Shown piece after piece: positions 48,620 to 59,184 of a stretch of DNA of 64,000 bases; the stretch's first letter is position 1, and each line of letters begins with the position of its first letter. This stretch comes from Halomonas jincaotanensis (lineage in GTDB: Bacteria > Pseudomonadota > Gammaproteobacteria > Pseudomonadales > Halomonadaceae): positions 55,393-119,392 of the forward strand of contig NZ_JAHCLU010000005.1 of assembly GCF_018448785.1 (NCBI RefSeq), given 5' to 3'. The notes under the pieces are model-generated. The model made no database searches. It saw only the letters and a program-made list of their open reading frames with translations, and had not been told where the DNA came from. Made by a program: the position numbers and the translations under genes.

Positions 48620-49906
48620 TTAGACCAGCCAGGCCAGCGCCAGGCCCGCCACCATCGAGGCGACCATCGGCAGCGCGACCCGCTTGCCTAGCTGTCGGGT
48701 ACCGAGGGCGGTGGCCAGCCCCGACTTGAAGAGGTTGTTGACCGCGGCGGCGATGACGATGCCCAGCACCGCGGTGGACGGGGCGATGCGCTCCAGCGAC
48801 ATGCGGGTCAGCGATAGGGTGATGGCGTCGACATCGGCCACTCCCGAAGAGGCCGCCAGCAGGTAGATACCGGCCTCTCCCAGCCAGCCGCGCAGCCACT
48901 CGCCGAGCAGCATGATCACCGCCAGCAGGGCGCCGAACAGCAGCGCCGTGCTCAGTTCCAGGGGGTTCTGGATCGGTGTCGGGCTGTCGACCCTGAGGGA
49001 CTGGCGGTGGCGGCGCCAGAGGGTCAGCGCCGGCAGGTAGAGCATCCCCCCCATCACCGTGATCGGGAAGAGTAGCTGGGGCAGCAGCCCGGGACTGATT
49101 ACCGCCGCATAGATCAGGATGCGCGGAAACATGGTGCCGCAGGCCAGCAGGATGCCGGCGGCCAGCATCGCCTCGACCTCCCGGCTCTGGCGCGACATCC
49201 GCGCAAAGTGCAAGGTCAGCGCCGTGGAGGAAGAGAGTCCGGCGAAGAGGCCGGTGAAGAGGATGCCCTTCTCGGCACCGCCCAGGCGCATGGCGAAGTA
49301 GCCGACGAAGGAGATCGAGGCGATCAGCACTACCATCCACCAGATCTCGTAGGGGTTGAGCGCCCCGCCGGGGCCCATGCCGCGGTCAGGGAGCAGCGGC
49401 AGCATCACCACGCTGATCAGCAGCAATTTGAGGCCGGCATCGAGCTCATGGGCCTGCAGCTTGTTCAGCAAACCGTGGATCTCGTGCTTGTTGTCGAGGA
49501 TCGCCGCGGTGATCACCGCGCCGGCGGCGGCCAGGGCCAGGTCGATCGCCACGGCCACCGCGCCGAAGCAGAAGGTCAACAGCAGGCCCATCAGACCAGT
49601 GATGCTGTAGTCATGCTGCTCCGCCAGTTTCGCTCGCCAGGCGACCAGGCTGATCGCGGCCACGGTCACGAAGACGAGCGGGAAGGCCCATTCGGTGACG
49701 GCATCCGAGAGCAGGGCGGCGATGCCCCCGAGTAGCCCGACCAGCGCGTGGGTGCGGATGCCGGCGATGCGCTCGCCGGACGGCTGTTCCCGCGCTACCC
49801 AGCCGCGCTCGATGCCGATCAGAGCGCCCAGCAGCAGCGCCACACCAAGGCGGATGGCGGAATCGTTGGCGGTAAGGAACTGGCTGGCGACGTCGTCCAT
49901 GGGCAT
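48620..49906 (-). CDS. MgtC/SapB family DUF4010 membrane protein
   Basis: A 428-residue membrane protein with an N-terminal MgtC-type domain (LGVALLLGALIGIERGW and RIAGIRTHALVGLLGG, about 15-60) and a C-terminal DUF4010 region of several helices. The ERGW and RTHALVG motifs are typical of MgtC. Full-length DUF4010 members are widespread and uncharacterised. The Shine-Dalgarno is weak. It converges with the GGDEF-EAL gene. Confidence 0.88.
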   Translation of the reverse strand: MPMDDVASQFLTANDSAIRLGVALLLGALIGIERGWVAREQPSGERIAGIRTHALVGLLGGIAALLSDAVTEWAFPLVFVTVAAISLVAWRAKLAEQHDYSITGLMGLLLTFCFGAVAVAIDLALAAAGAVITAAILDNKHEIHGLLNKLQAHELDAGLKLLLISVVMLPLLPDRGMGPGGALNPYEIWWMVVLIASISFVGYFAMRLGGAEKGILFTGLFAGLSSSTALTLHFARMSRQSREVEAMLAAGILLACGTMFPRILIYAAVISPGLLPQLLFPITVMGGMLYLPALTLWRRHRQSLRVDSPTPIQNPLELSTALLFGALLAVIMLLGEWLRGWLGEAGIYLLAASSGVADVDAITLSLTRMSLERIAPSTAVLGIVIAAAVNNLFKSGLATALGTRQLGKRVALPMVASMVAGLALAWLV

Positions 49907-49959
49907 GATGTCCCGGCTTCTGGTGCGAAGGTCCTGGTAATCAGGGTGTGTCCACGAGT

Positions 49960-51939
49960 TCAGTCCGGATCCTTGAGGTGTTCCCTTGCCTCCTCGGCGC
50001 TCTCGTAGATGTGCGGCGGGACGGCCCGCGCCTCCAGGGCGTGGCCGAGCTTGCGACGCATGAAGCCGCTGGTGGTGTAGCGGGTCACCTTGGTGTAGAA
50101 GCGCTCCTCGAGGCCGTGCACCATCTCGGTGTAGGGGGTGAGCAGGGCATCGTCGATGCGGAAGTGGTCATAGTTGACGATGGCCTGGACCCGGCGGCCC
50201 AGCGGGGCGAGGCGGCGCTCAACCTCCTGCTCGATGGCGTCGATGTCCGCTCGGGAGGCGACCCGCAGGTGCTCGAAGTTGATGAAGAGCACATCTTCGC
50301 TCTCGTCGAGGCTGAAGCGCTGCGATAACGGCTGGTCGAGCAGCTCGTCAACGAGTCCCATGGGTGCCTCGCGGAAGATGCGTGCGTCCATGGTGCGGGG
50401 CGGCTCGGGCATCCGCGGAGTGAAGGCCATCAGCGCCAGGACGTCACGCTCCAGCTCGACCCCCGGGGCGATCTCGGTCAGGGTGAGCCCCTCCGGGGTG
50501 AGCTCGAACACCGCCCGTTCGGTGACATAGCAGACCGGCTTGCCGTCTGCTGCGGCCAGGGTCCCACTGAAGGTGCGGTGTTCCACCTCAGCGACGAACT
50601 TGCCCTGGCCGCCCGGGGGCGCCTCGAGCCTTCCATCGACGATGGAGAGTGCCTCCTTGGTGGCCACGAAGGTGCCCATGAACACCACCTTGCGCGCATT
50701 CTGGCTGATGTTGATGAAGCCGCCGGCGCCGGCCAGCCGCGAGCCGAAGCGAGAGACATTGACATTGCCGGTACCGTCGACCTGGGCCATGCCCAGGAAG
50801 GCAATGTCGAGTCCGCCGCCGTCGTAGAAGTCGAACTGAGCCGGCTGGTCGATGATCGCCTGAGTATTCAGCGCCGCGCCGAAATCCAGCCCACCCGCCG
50901 GCAGGCCGCCGATCACCCCGGGCTCAGCGGTCAGGGTCAGGTGCTCGAGCAGGCGCTCCTCGCTTGCCACCGCGCCGACGCCCTCGGGCATGCCGATCCC
51001 CAGGTTGACCACGCTATTGGGACGCAGCTCGAAGGCCGCGCGCCGGGCGATGATCTTGCGGGCCGAGAGCGGTAGCGGCTCGGGCGCCGCCATGGGGGCC
51101 CGGATCTCCCCGGAGAAGGCCGGGTTGTAGGCGGTGCGGAAGGTCTGCCAGTGGTGGGCCGGGTCATCGCAGACCACTACGCAGTCCACCAGAATGCCAG
51201 GGATCTTCACGTCCTTGGGGTGCAGGGTGCCACGCTCGGCCAGCCGCTCCACCTGCACGATCACCACGCCCCCGGAGTTGTGCACCGCTGTGGCGATCGC
51301 CAGCGATTCCAGGATCAGGGCCTCGCGCTCCATGCTCACATTGCCCAGGGTGTCAGCGGTGGTGCCGCGCAGTAGCGCCACCTGCAGCGGCAGGGCGCGG
51401 TAGAAGAGATACTCCTGGCCATCGATCGGCATCAACGACACGCGCTCATCAGTGGTGACGTCGTTGATCCTGCCGCCGCCCAGGCGCGGGTCGACGAAGG
51501 TGCCAAGGCCGACGCGGGTCAGGGTGCCCGGCTTGCCGGCGGCGATGTCGCGGAACAGGTGTGAGATCACTCCCTGCGGCAGGTTCCAGGCCTGGATACG
51601 TCCCTCAATGGCGAGTTTCTGAAGGGCCGGCACCAGCCCCCAGTGGCCGCCGATTACCTTCGCCACGAGACCCTCGTGACCCAAGTGGTTGAGACCACGG
51701 GTCTTGCCGTCGCCCTGGCCGGCGGCATACATCAGGGTCAGGCCGCGGGGCTCGCCGGTCTCCAGGAAGCGCTCCTCGAGCGACACCGCAAGCCCCTCGG
51801 CAAAGCCGATGCCGACGAAGCCGCCGGTGGCCAGGGCGTCGCCGTCACGGATCAGGTTCACGGCTTCCCGGGCGGAGACGACCTTGCCCTTTTCGGTGAA
51901 GGGCCGACGGTTGAGCAGCGGATGGGTCGGATGCGGCAT
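49960..51939 (-). CDS. Class I acyl-CoA:acetate/3-ketoacid CoA-transferase with C-terminal extension
   Basis: A 659-residue fused alpha-beta CoA-transferase. Alpha half: [12 protein letters not shown] near 40. Beta half: [10 protein letters not shown] near 312 and the catalytic Glu in TAEPGVIGG near 339. Such enzymes (YdiF/propionate-CoA-transferase type) are usually about 525 residues. The extra 130 residues (from [12 protein letters not shown] on) form an additional domain with no recognised function. Its ATG has no strong Shine-Dalgarno. It is divergent from umuDC. Confidence 0.88.
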   Translation of the reverse strand: MPHPTHPLLNRRPFTEKGKVVSAREAVNLIRDGDALATGGFVGIGFAEGLAVSLEERFLETGEPRGLTLMYAAGQGDGKTRGLNHLGHEGLVAKVIGGHWGLVPALQKLAIEGRIQAWNLPQGVISHLFRDIAAGKPGTLTRVGLGTFVDPRLGGGRINDVTTDERVSLMPIDGQEYLFYRALPLQVALLRGTTADTLGNVSMEREALILESLAIATAVHNSGGVVIVQVERLAERGTLHPKDVKIPGILVDCVVVCDDPAHHWQTFRTAYNPAFSGEIRAPMAAPEPLPLSARKIIARRAAFELRPNSVVNLGIGMPEGVGAVASEERLLEHLTLTAEPGVIGGLPAGGLDFGAALNTQAIIDQPAQFDFYDGGGLDIAFLGMAQVDGTGNVNVSRFGSRLAGAGGFINISQNARKVVFMGTFVATKEALSIVDGRLEAPPGGQGKFVAEVEHRTFSGTLAAADGKPVCYVTERAVFELTPEGLTLTEIAPGVELERDVLALMAFTPRMPEPPRTMDARIFREAPMGLVDELLDQPLSQRFSLDESEDVLFINFEHLRVASRADIDAIEQEVERRLAPLGRRVQAIVNYDHFRIDDALLTPYTEMVHGLEERFYTKVTRYTTSGFMRRKLGHALEARAVPPHIYESAEEAREHLKDPD

Positions 51940-52022
51940 GGTGGGCGTCCTGATGGTTGTCTGCTCACGTTAGCACGCCGGAGGACGCTGGCCAGAGTTG
52001 CCAGACGGATAGGGATGCCTGA

Positions 52023-52042
52023 TACTGTTTATTTATATAGTA
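52023..52042. promoter_or_regulatory. LexA (SOS) box of umuDC
   Basis: TACTGTTTATTTATATAGTA agrees with the E. coli consensus TACTGTATATATATACAGTA at 17 of 20 positions, including the CTGT arm. It lies 15 bases before the umuD start and overlaps its likely promoter, as expected for a DNA-damage-inducible gene. Confidence 0.85.
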
Positions 52043-52057
52043 TTGATGGAGGTGCCG

Positions 52058-52519
52058 ATGTCGCTGATCCCCCTTGATCCCGCCATACGGGCACTCGGCC
52101 GCGCCGTGGTCGCCTACCCGAGCGTTACCCAGCCACTGATGGGCTGCCGGGTACGGGCCGGCTTTCCCAGCCCCGCCGACGATCATCTCGACGTCGAGAT
52201 CGACCTGCACGCCCATGTGGTCCGTCGGCCGGCCTCTACCTACTTTGTGCGTGCCGAGGGCGACTCCATGCTCGGCGACGGCATCCACCACGGCGACCTG
52301 CTGGTGGTGGACCGTAGCCTCGAACCGCTGCCCGGGCGGGTGATCGTCGTTGCCGTGGATGGTGAGCCTACCGTCAAGCGACTCGAGTGCCGCCAGGAGC
52401 GAACCTGCCTGGTGGCGAGCAATCCGCGCTTCGCCCCGATTCCGCTGGAGGGGCGCGAATGCCAGGTATGGGGGGTGGTCACCCATGTCGTGCATGAGTT
52501 GCCGGGGATCGCCTCGTGA
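52058..52519 (+). CDS. umuD: UmuD-like SOS response peptidase/polymerase subunit
   Basis: A 153-residue LexA-type protein. The cleavage region is [13 protein letters not shown] near 30-35. Catalytic Ser is in [14 protein letters not shown] near 72, and Lys in PTVKRLECR near 110. RecA-stimulated self-cleavage gives UmuD-prime, which joins UmuC to form Pol V. The ATG chosen follows TGGAGG and is the site next to the LexA box. Its stop overlaps the GTG start of umuC. Confidence 0.95.
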   Translation: MSLIPLDPAIRALGRAVVAYPSVTQPLMGCRVRAGFPSPADDHLDVEIDLHAHVVRRPASTYFVRAEGDSMLGDGIHHGDLLVVDRSLEPLPGRVIVVAVDGEPTVKRLECRQERTCLVASNPRFAPIPLEGRECQVWGVVTHVVHELPGIAS

Positions 52520-53793
52520 TCGCCCTGGTCGATTGCAACAACTTCTATGTCTCGTGCGAGCGCGTCTTTGCGCCGCGCCTGGAAGGCCTGCCGGTCGGCG
52601 TGTTGTCCAACAACGACGGCTGCGTGGTGGCCCGCTCGCAAGAGCTCAAGGCGTTGGGAGTCGCCATGGGTGCGCCGATGCACCTGTTGCCGCCGGCGAT
52701 ACGTCGTCATGCGGTGCTGCTCTCCAGCAACTACGCGCTCTATGGCGACATGAGTCGACGCGTCAACGCGATACTGGCCGAGTTCTCGCCGGACGTGGAG
52801 GTGTATTCCATCGACGAGAGCTTCGTGAGTTTCGTCGGCTTCGATGCCTCGACGCTTGAAGCGCGTGGCCAGCGGCTGCGCGAGATGGTCTGTCGTGATA
52901 CCGGCCTCCCGGTGTGCGTGGGCCTGGCGCCGACGCGCGTGCTGGCCAAGGTCGCCAATCGCGCCGCCAAGACGATCGCCGCCTACGCAGGTGTCTGCCG
53001 ACTGGATGCCGACGATCCGGCCACCCGGGCGCTGCTGCAGCGATTGCCCGTCGCGGCACTATGGGGTGTGGCCCGACGCACCTCCGAGCGGCTGGCGCTG
53101 ATGGGGATCGATACCGCCTGGCAACTGCGTGAGGCTGACTCCAAGCTCATTCGCCGCACCTTTTCCGTGGTGCTGGAGCGCATCGTCTGGGAGCTGCGTG
53201 GCCATAGCGCTATCGTCCTCGAGGACATGAGCGAACCGCGGCAGCGCATCATGGTGTCGCGCTCCTTCGGGCGGTTGACCGGCGAGCGCCACGAGCTGGA
53301 AGCCGCCGTGCGCCAGCATGCCGCCCGCGCAGGGGAGAAACTGCGCCGTCAGCGGCATCTGGCACGCGCGGTGATGGTCATGGTGCGCACCAACCCTTTC
53401 GTGGCCGGCGAGGCCCAGTACCGCAATAGCGTAGTCGTGCCGCTGGTACGGCCATCAGACGACAGCCGCGAGCTGCTCGCGGTGGCGCGGCGGGGGCTCA
53501 GTGCGATCTTTCGCGATGGCTACCGCTATCAGAAGTGTGGGGTCATGTTACTCGACCTGGTTGATGCGCAGCACCGTCAGCTGACCTTGTACGACGCCGC
53601 GCAGAGCGAGGCCGAAAACGATCGCAGCCAGCGCTTGATGGCCGCGGTGGACAGGCTCAATCGCGAGATGGGCCGCGATACCGTGCGCTTCTGCTTGCCG
53701 CGCGACAATAGCGCCTGGGCGCTACGTTGCGAGCGGCGTTCGTCGCGCTACACCACACGCTGGGACGAGTTGATGAAGGTCAAGACACGCTGA
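52516..53793 (+). CDS. umuC: UmuC, catalytic subunit of DNA polymerase V
   Basis: A 425-residue Y-family polymerase. It starts with GTG overlapping the umuD stop. Catalytic motifs are [18 protein letters not shown] and [10 protein letters not shown] near 97. [18 protein letters not shown] is the Y-family helix region, and the little-finger domain covers about 240-350. It performs error-prone translesion synthesis under SOS control through the LexA box upstream. Confidence 0.96.
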   Translation: MIALVDCNNFYVSCERVFAPRLEGLPVGVLSNNDGCVVARSQELKALGVAMGAPMHLLPPAIRRHAVLLSSNYALYGDMSRRVNAILAEFSPDVEVYSIDESFVSFVGFDASTLEARGQRLREMVCRDTGLPVCVGLAPTRVLAKVANRAAKTIAAYAGVCRLDADDPATRALLQRLPVAALWGVARRTSERLALMGIDTAWQLREADSKLIRRTFSVVLERIVWELRGHSAIVLEDMSEPRQRIMVSRSFGRLTGERHELEAAVRQHAARAGEKLRRQRHLARAVMVMVRTNPFVAGEAQYRNSVVVPLVRPSDDSRELLAVARRGLSAIFRDGYRYQKCGVMLLDLVDAQHRQLTLYDAAQSEAENDRSQRLMAAVDRLNREMGRDTVRFCLPRDNSAWALRCERRSSRYTTRWDELMKVKTR

Positions 53794-53893
53794 GAAAACC
53801 GACGCGACAGCGGGGAGTTATCACCTCGATTGACTACACTGCAGGCGCACTGGCCCGGCAGGGCCATTGAATTCGTGATCAGAGGAGTCTTAC

Positions 53894-54646
53894 ATGCGGC
53901 TGCAGGGAAAGAACATCATCGTCACCGGCGGGGCCAGCGGCATCGGCTTGGCGAGCGTGGAGCGCTGCCTGCAGGAAGGTGCCAGCGTGGTCATCGCCGA
54001 TCTGGAAGACAGCGAGGGCAAGGCGCAGGCCGCCCAGCTGGATGACCGGTACGACGGCCGCTGCCTCTTTCAGGCTGTGGACGTCACCAACACTGCCCAA
54101 GTCGACCGCCTGTTCACCGACACCGCGGCCGAGCTCGGCAGCGTGGAGGCGGTGTTCAACAACGCCGGCATCGGCGGCATCTGCCCCTCTGACGAACTCA
54201 GCGACGAGGAGTACCTGAAGGTCATCGATATCAACCTCAACGGCGTCTTCCGGGTGGCGCGGGCCGCGCTGCGGGTAATGTACTGCCAGGGCGGCGGCAG
54301 CATCGTCAACTGCGCCTCCATCCTCGGGGTCTTCGGCCAGTCCCAAACCGCTGCCTACACCGCCGCCAAGGGCGGGGTGGTCAACATGACCCGGACCCTG
54401 GCCATCGAGGCCGCGCCGAAGGGCGTGCGGGTCAACGCTATCGGCCCGGGCTATATCGACACCCCGCTGCTTGAGGCCCTGGACGACGATATGCTGCAGG
54501 GGCTGATCGGCCTGCATCCCATCGGCCGCCTGGGCCGCCCGGAGGAGATCGCCAACGCCTTCCTGTTCCTGGCCAGCGACGAGGCCAGCTTCGTCACCGG
54601 GGCCCACCTGCTGGTCGATGGCGGCTTTACCGCCGGCAAGTCCTGA
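53894..54646 (+). CDS. SDR family oxidoreductase
   Basis: A 250-residue classical SDR: TGGASGIG near 12, the acidic IADLED after strand 2 that favours NAD, NNAGIGG near 90, and the catalytic YTAAKG near 155. It ends LLVDGGFTAGKS. GAGGAG precedes the ATG. It converges on the operon that ends with the HMG-CoA-lyase-like gene, 38 bases away, and may supply an alcohol-oxidation step to the same pathway, but it is not in the operon. Confidence 0.92.
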   Translation: MRLQGKNIIVTGGASGIGLASVERCLQEGASVVIADLEDSEGKAQAAQLDDRYDGRCLFQAVDVTNTAQVDRLFTDTAAELGSVEAVFNNAGIGGICPSDELSDEEYLKVIDINLNGVFRVARAALRVMYCQGGGSIVNCASILGVFGQSQTAAYTAAKGGVVNMTRTLAIEAAPKGVRVNAIGPGYIDTPLLEALDDDMLQGLIGLHPIGRLGRPEEIANAFLFLASDEASFVTGAHLLVDGGFTAGKS

Positions 54647-54684
54647 GGCACCAACGAGTTCTACCTGTCGTCGATGGTGGCGGA

Positions 54685-55617
54685 TCATGCCGCCCGCTCG
54701 CGAGGTACCTGGCGCAGGTGGCTGGCGGTCTGGCCGCCGGGTAGCGCGGCGATGGCGTCGGCGGCCAGCAGCAGGCGTGCCATGTCGATGCCGGTATAGA
54801 CCTTGCCGCCGTCGAGGGCATGCAGCAGGTCCTCGGTGGCGGTATTGCCCGTGGCGCCAGGGGCAAAGGGGCAGCCCCCGAGGCCGGCACAGGCGGTATC
54901 GATGGCGGTGGCGCCGTGATGAAGTGCGAACAGCGCATTGGCAACACCCATGCCGAAGGTGTCGTGGCCATGGAATGCCCACTTCATGCCGGCGCGGCCG
55001 TGATGGTCGATCAGGCGGGAGAAGTGCTTTGCCACCTGGTAGGGGGTGGCGCGGCCGGTGGTATCGCACAGCGCGATTTCCATCGGCATATCGCCGCAGA
55101 TCGCCATGGCGCGTGCGAGCACCCTATCGACCTGGCGCCAGTCGATGGTGCCCTCATAAGGGCAGTCGAAACTGGTGCCCAGGTCGAGCCGCAGATAGGT
55201 ATTACCCTCCCGTTGCATGAGGGCAACGATGCGCTCGAGATCGGCCAGGGAGTCGTCCACGCTGCGCCGCACATTGCCCTGATTGTGCGACTCGGAGACC
55301 GAAACCACGAACACCAGCTCGCGAACGCCGGAGTCCAGCGCCAGCTCGGCACCGTGCAGATTGGGCACCAGGGCCGAGAAGCGCATGGCAGCCCGGTCGG
55401 CGAAGGCAGCGACCAGCTCGCCGGTATCGGCCATCTGCGGAATTGCCTTGGGGCTGACGAAGGAGCCGATTTCCATCCGCGTGACGCCGGCATCGATCAG
55501 CGCCTGGATGCAACGAATCTTCTCGGCGGTAGGTAGAGGTTCGCGGATCGACTGGAAGCCGTCGCGGGGGGCCACTTCGACGATATCCACCATGTCGGGA
55601 GGCGAGAGCAGGTTCAT
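54685..55617 (-). CDS. HMG-CoA lyase-family enzyme
   Basis: A 310-residue DRE-TIM metallolyase. VEVAPRDGFQSI near 15 gives the catalytic Arg-Asp, GSFVSPKAIPQMAD the loop, and HGHDTFGMGVANAL the metal-binding His pair. GLGGCPFAPGATGN carries the catalytic Cys of HMG-CoA lyases. It should cleave a 3-hydroxy-3-alkylacyl-CoA such as HMG-CoA or citramalyl-CoA to acetyl-CoA and a keto acid. GAGG precedes the start. It is the last gene of the seven-gene operon. Confidence 0.92.
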   Translation of the reverse strand: MNLLSPPDMVDIVEVAPRDGFQSIREPLPTAEKIRCIQALIDAGVTRMEIGSFVSPKAIPQMADTGELVAAFADRAAMRFSALVPNLHGAELALDSGVRELVFVVSVSESHNQGNVRRSVDDSLADLERIVALMQREGNTYLRLDLGTSFDCPYEGTIDWRQVDRVLARAMAICGDMPMEIALCDTTGRATPYQVAKHFSRLIDHHGRAGMKWAFHGHDTFGMGVANALFALHHGATAIDTACAGLGGCPFAPGATGNTATEDLLHALDGGKVYTGIDMARLLLAADAIAALPGGQTASHLRQVPRERAA

Positions 55618-55648
55618 ATCGCGGCCTCTTGAGTCCTTGAGATGAGTG

Positions 55649-57604
55649 TCATGAGGTGAAGGAAGCATCGCTGGATTGGGAGAGATAGTTGATGACGCCG
55701 CCGGCGGACAGGATCTCGCGCTGACGGGCACTGAGCTCGTGGTGCAGGGTGAGCGTCTCGCCGTTATCCAGTGTCGCGGTGACGTCGCGGCCGGCGGCAA
55801 GCGCCTCGCGCCAGCCTTCGATGCGTAGCCGTCGGCCCTGGCTGAGACGCGTGCGGTCGGCAGGGTCGGCGAAGGTCAGCGGCAGCACGCCGAAACAGGG
55901 CAGGTTTTGCCAGTGGATACGGGCGATGCTCTCGGCGATCACCAGCTGGAGTCCCAGCAGGCGTGGAACCAGGGCGGCGTTCTCGCGGCTCGAACCCTGC
56001 CCGTAATTGGCGCCGCCGACGATGGCGTGGCCGGCCTCGCCCTGCTCGCGGGCACGACCGACATAGCCAGGATCCACGGCCTCGAAGACATGCTCGGCCG
56101 AGGCATGCACGTTGCTCCACAGCGGCAGTACGCGGGCCCCGGCGGGCATGATGTCGTCGGTCGAGATATTGTCGCCGACCTCGAGCAGCACGGGCACCTC
56201 GAGCGTCGCCGGCAAGGGCTCGAGCAGCGGCAACGGCGGGGTATTGTCGGTCGCCAGAAGATCGACCTGGCGGGCTTGCTCGGCGGGCAGCGGCGGCACG
56301 AACCAGGCGTCATCGACCTGCATCTGCTGCGGCTCGCGCGGTCGCGGGTAGGGCATGTCCAGAGTGCGCGGATCGGTGATCACGCCCGCGAGCGCGGAGG
56401 CTGCCGCGGTTTCCGGGCTGCACAGGAAGACGCTGTCCTCGCGGGTGCCGGAGCGCCCGGGGAAGTTGCGCGGAACGGTGCGCAGGCTGTTGCGTCCCGC
56501 TGCGGGAGCCTGGCCCATGCCGATACAGCCGTTGCAGCCGGGTTGGTGGAGTCGTGCGCCTGCCGCGACAAGCGCCCCGAGGTGGCCCTCGTCGATCAGC
56601 GCAGTGAGAATCCGCCGGGTCGAGGGGTTGATGTCCAGCGAGACGTTGCCGGACACGCTCTTGCCCTCGACGATCTCGGCGACCACCGCGATGTCGCGAT
56701 AGCCAGGGTTGCCGGAAGAGCCGATATACGCCTGGTGAAGGGGCTGGCCGGCGGCCTCGCTGACGGGCACCACCTTGTCGGGGCTGGAGGGCAGAGCGAT
56801 CAGCGGCTCGAGCGTCGACAGGTCGATCACCTCATCACGGTCGTAGCGGCATCCGGGCTCGGCGGAAAGCGCTCGCCAGTCGGCCTCACGGCCGCGCGAG
56901 CGCAGGAAGTCGCGCGTCACTTCGTCGCTGGGGAAGACACTGGTGGTGGCGCCCATCTCGGTGCCCATGTTGGCCAGCACGTGGCGGTCCATGGCGTCGA
57001 GCTCGGCCAGGCCGGGCCCGTAATACTCGAGGATGCAGTTCTTGGCCCCGGCCACGCCGTGACGGCGCAGCAGTTCGAGGACGATATCCTTGGCGCTGAC
57101 CCAGTCGGGCAGCTCGCCTTCCAGGCGGACACCGACGATCTCGGGCATGGTCAGGTAGAGCGGCTGGCCGGCCATGGCCATGGCCACCTCGATGCCGCCG
57201 GCCCCGATGGCCAACATGCCCAGCGCCCCGGCCGCGGTGGTATGGCTGTCGCAGCCGACCATGCTCTGGCCGGGGATACCGAAACGCTCCATGTGCACCG
57301 GATGGCTGATGCCGTTGCCGGGGCCGCTGTACCAGACGCCCAGCCGCTCGCAGGCGCTCTTGAGGAACAGGTGGGCATCGGCGTTGATGTTGTCCTGCTG
57401 GATCAGGGTGTGGTCGATGTATTGCACGCTCGGCGAGGTATGCACGCGGTCGAGCCCCATGGCATCGAGTTCGAGCATCACCAGGGTGCCGAGGATGTCC
57501 TGCAGCAGGGCCTGTTGGATGGTCAGGGCGATCTCGCTGCCCGGGGTCATGTCGCCGCTGATCCGGTGGGCGGCGATCAACTGGTGGCTCAGGGTGTCAG
57601 CCAT
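55649..57604 (-). CDS. Aconitase-family (de)hydratase, compact single-chain type
   Basis: A 651-residue aconitase-superfamily protein. Cluster-binding cysteines are expected in VGCDSHTT near 118 and in NGCIGMGQAP near 364. GRARE and NYGQGSSRENAALVP mark the swivel domain near 540-550. The length (about 650, not 890) fits the Aquifex-type branch, whose in-vivo substrates are poorly known. Its start overlaps the DctQ stop by 8 bases. In this operon it may interconvert unsaturated and hydroxylated forms of the imported acid. Confidence 0.9.
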   Translation of the reverse strand: MADTLSHQLIAAHRISGDMTPGSEIALTIQQALLQDILGTLVMLELDAMGLDRVHTSPSVQYIDHTLIQQDNINADAHLFLKSACERLGVWYSGPGNGISHPVHMERFGIPGQSMVGCDSHTTAAGALGMLAIGAGGIEVAMAMAGQPLYLTMPEIVGVRLEGELPDWVSAKDIVLELLRRHGVAGAKNCILEYYGPGLAELDAMDRHVLANMGTEMGATTSVFPSDEVTRDFLRSRGREADWRALSAEPGCRYDRDEVIDLSTLEPLIALPSSPDKVVPVSEAAGQPLHQAYIGSSGNPGYRDIAVVAEIVEGKSVSGNVSLDINPSTRRILTALIDEGHLGALVAAGARLHQPGCNGCIGMGQAPAAGRNSLRTVPRNFPGRSGTREDSVFLCSPETAAASALAGVITDPRTLDMPYPRPREPQQMQVDDAWFVPPLPAEQARQVDLLATDNTPPLPLLEPLPATLEVPVLLEVGDNISTDDIMPAGARVLPLWSNVHASAEHVFEAVDPGYVGRAREQGEAGHAIVGGANYGQGSSRENAALVPRLLGLQLVIAESIARIHWQNLPCFGVLPLTFADPADRTRLSQGRRLRIEGWREALAAGRDVTATLDNGETLTLHHELSARQREILSAGGVINYLSQSSDASFTS

Positions 57605-58127
57605 TGGCGGGGGTCTCCTCGTCGGCGTGGGCGCCGGGGTGAATCAGGCGATGGCCGGCAATCAAGGCGTCGATCAGGAATTGCAGCCCCAGCGCGGCAA
57701 ACCCTACCGGCAGAAGCCCATAGGGGTAGACCATCGGTGTGCCCAGCGAGCTGGAAACGCGCTCGCCAAACTCGAGTGCCTGCATGGCCATGATTCCGCC
57801 GCGCCAGACCAGAATGAAACAGAACACCGCGCCCAGCAGTCCGGTAAGAAGGTTGATCGCGGCGCGCACCGTTACCGGCAGCTTGTCCTTGAAGTAGGTG
57901 ATACGAATATGGGCATCGGCGCGCTGTGCCTCGGCCGCCCCGACCACGGCCAGGTACACCAGCAGGAAGGAGTTGATCTCAAGGCTCCAGCTGGTGGGGG
58001 CGGCAAAGGCGTAGCGCATGATGGCGTCGTAACCGATGGACACCATCATGAACATCAGCACGGCCATCGAGGTCCAGCGCAGGACGGCCAACAGGCCGTC
58101 CCAGCTGCGCATGACAAATGAAGTCAT
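57597..58127 (-). CDS. dctQ: TRAP transporter small permease (DctQ)
   Basis: A 176-residue membrane protein with four helices (about 10-28, 45-65, 85-105 and 130-150). RADAHIRITYF is the family's characteristic loop after helix 2. It forms the membrane complex with DctM. Its stop overlaps the aconitase-family start and its ATG lies 10 bases after dctP. Confidence 0.9.
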   Translation of the reverse strand: MTSFVMRSWDGLLAVLRWTSMAVLMFMMVSIGYDAIMRYAFAAPTSWSLEINSFLLVYLAVVGAAEAQRADAHIRITYFKDKLPVTVRAAINLLTGLLGAVFCFILVWRGGIMAMQALEFGERVSSSLGTPMVYPYGLLPVGFAALGLQFLIDALIAGHRLIHPGAHADEETPANG

Positions 58128-58137
58128 GGGGTTCTCC

Positions 58138-59184
58138 TCAGGCCTCGCCTAGTGCCAGGGCGATGGCGCGACTGCCGACGTCCTCGCCGACCTCTCCCTT
58201 CCAGTGGTTCCAGACCGCTTCGGCACCGTCGTTGAAGGTGTCGCGATCCTCATCGGAAGGTTCGACGACCTCGATGCCTTCTTCCTCGACTTGAGGCCAG
58301 TATTCGTTGGGGTAGATGTCGTTGTTGCAGTGGTCGATGAAGTTCTCGTCGTACCAGCTGGCCGCATTCTCGAGCACGCCCCGCACCTCGTCGTCCAGGC
58401 TGTCCCAGGTGTCGCGCAGCATGAAGGGCGCTACCGTGAAGGCGGTCATAGGCAGCTTGTAGCAGACCTGCAGTTGCTCCTGAAGGCTACGTCCGATCAC
58501 CGTGGAGATGTTGAACACCCCGGCATCCACGGTGCCACGCTGCAGTGCCATGTAGGTCTCGGACGAGGGAATACGGGTGGCGCCGATATCGTAGTCCTCG
58601 AGCGCCTGGGTGGCCTCGAAGCCGACGATACGGATTTTCTTGCCGCGGACGTCTTCCAGGCTGCGGATCGGGCTGGCCTCGGTGCTCCAGATGTATTCGG
58701 GTTCGAGCACGCCACCACCGGCGGTCAGCATGTAGAGGTTTTCTTCGGCCAGCACCTCGTTGATGAGTTCCAGCAGCGGGCTGCCATGTGCCAGGCGCTC
58801 GGGGTGGCGGTATAGCTCGCCGATCACGCCGGGCAGGCCGGTGATGCCGAGAATCGGGACCGAACGGGTGATGTAGGAGGTGGTGTGGAACATGAAGTCG
58901 ATGCTGCGCGAGCGCAGCGCCGGCAGCTGTTCGTCGGCCTTGAGCAGCTGGCCGGAATCATAGAATTCGACATTCAGGGCGTCTCCGCCGTTTTCCTTGA
59001 GGAGTTCGACGAAGCGGTTGGAGCCGTAGGTCAAGGCCTTGTAGGAGGGCGGCAGATAGGTCACGCCGGTCATGGTGGTGGCAGCCATCGCCCGAGACGA
59101 GAACAGGCTCTGCCCGCCGAACATGGTGGCCCCCGCGGTGGCGAAGGTGCCGTACTTGAGAACTTGGCGACGAGTTAGGGTCAT
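58138..59184 (-). CDS. dctP: TRAP transporter substrate-binding protein (DctP)
   Basis: A 348-residue periplasmic binding protein with a twin-arginine-like leader (TRRQVLKYGTFATAGATMFG) and cleavage near AMA. The carboxylate-clamping Arg is expected in DVRGKKIRIVG near 180. It captures an organic acid for import by DctQM using the Na+ gradient. GGAGAC precedes the ATG. Confidence 0.92.
   Translation of the reverse strand: MTLTRRQVLKYGTFATAGATMFGGQSLFSSRAMAATTMTGVTYLPPSYKALTYGSNRFVELLKENGGDALNVEFYDSGQLLKADEQLPALRSRSIDFMFHTTSYITRSVPILGITGLPGVIGELYRHPERLAHGSPLLELINEVLAEENLYMLTAGGGVLEPEYIWSTEASPIRSLEDVRGKKIRIVGFEATQALEDYDIGATRIPSSETYMALQRGTVDAGVFNISTVIGRSLQEQLQVCYKLPMTAFTVAPFMLRDTWDSLDDEVRGVLENAASWYDENFIDHCNNDIYPNEYWPQVEEEGIEVVEPSDEDRDTFNDGAEAVWNHWKGEVGEDVGSRAIALALGEA

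Noticed and set aside
55907..57793. 628-codon plus-strand frame over the aconitase-family gene
   Set aside because: It is the mirror of a well-supported enzyme, with no domain or ribosome-binding site of its own.
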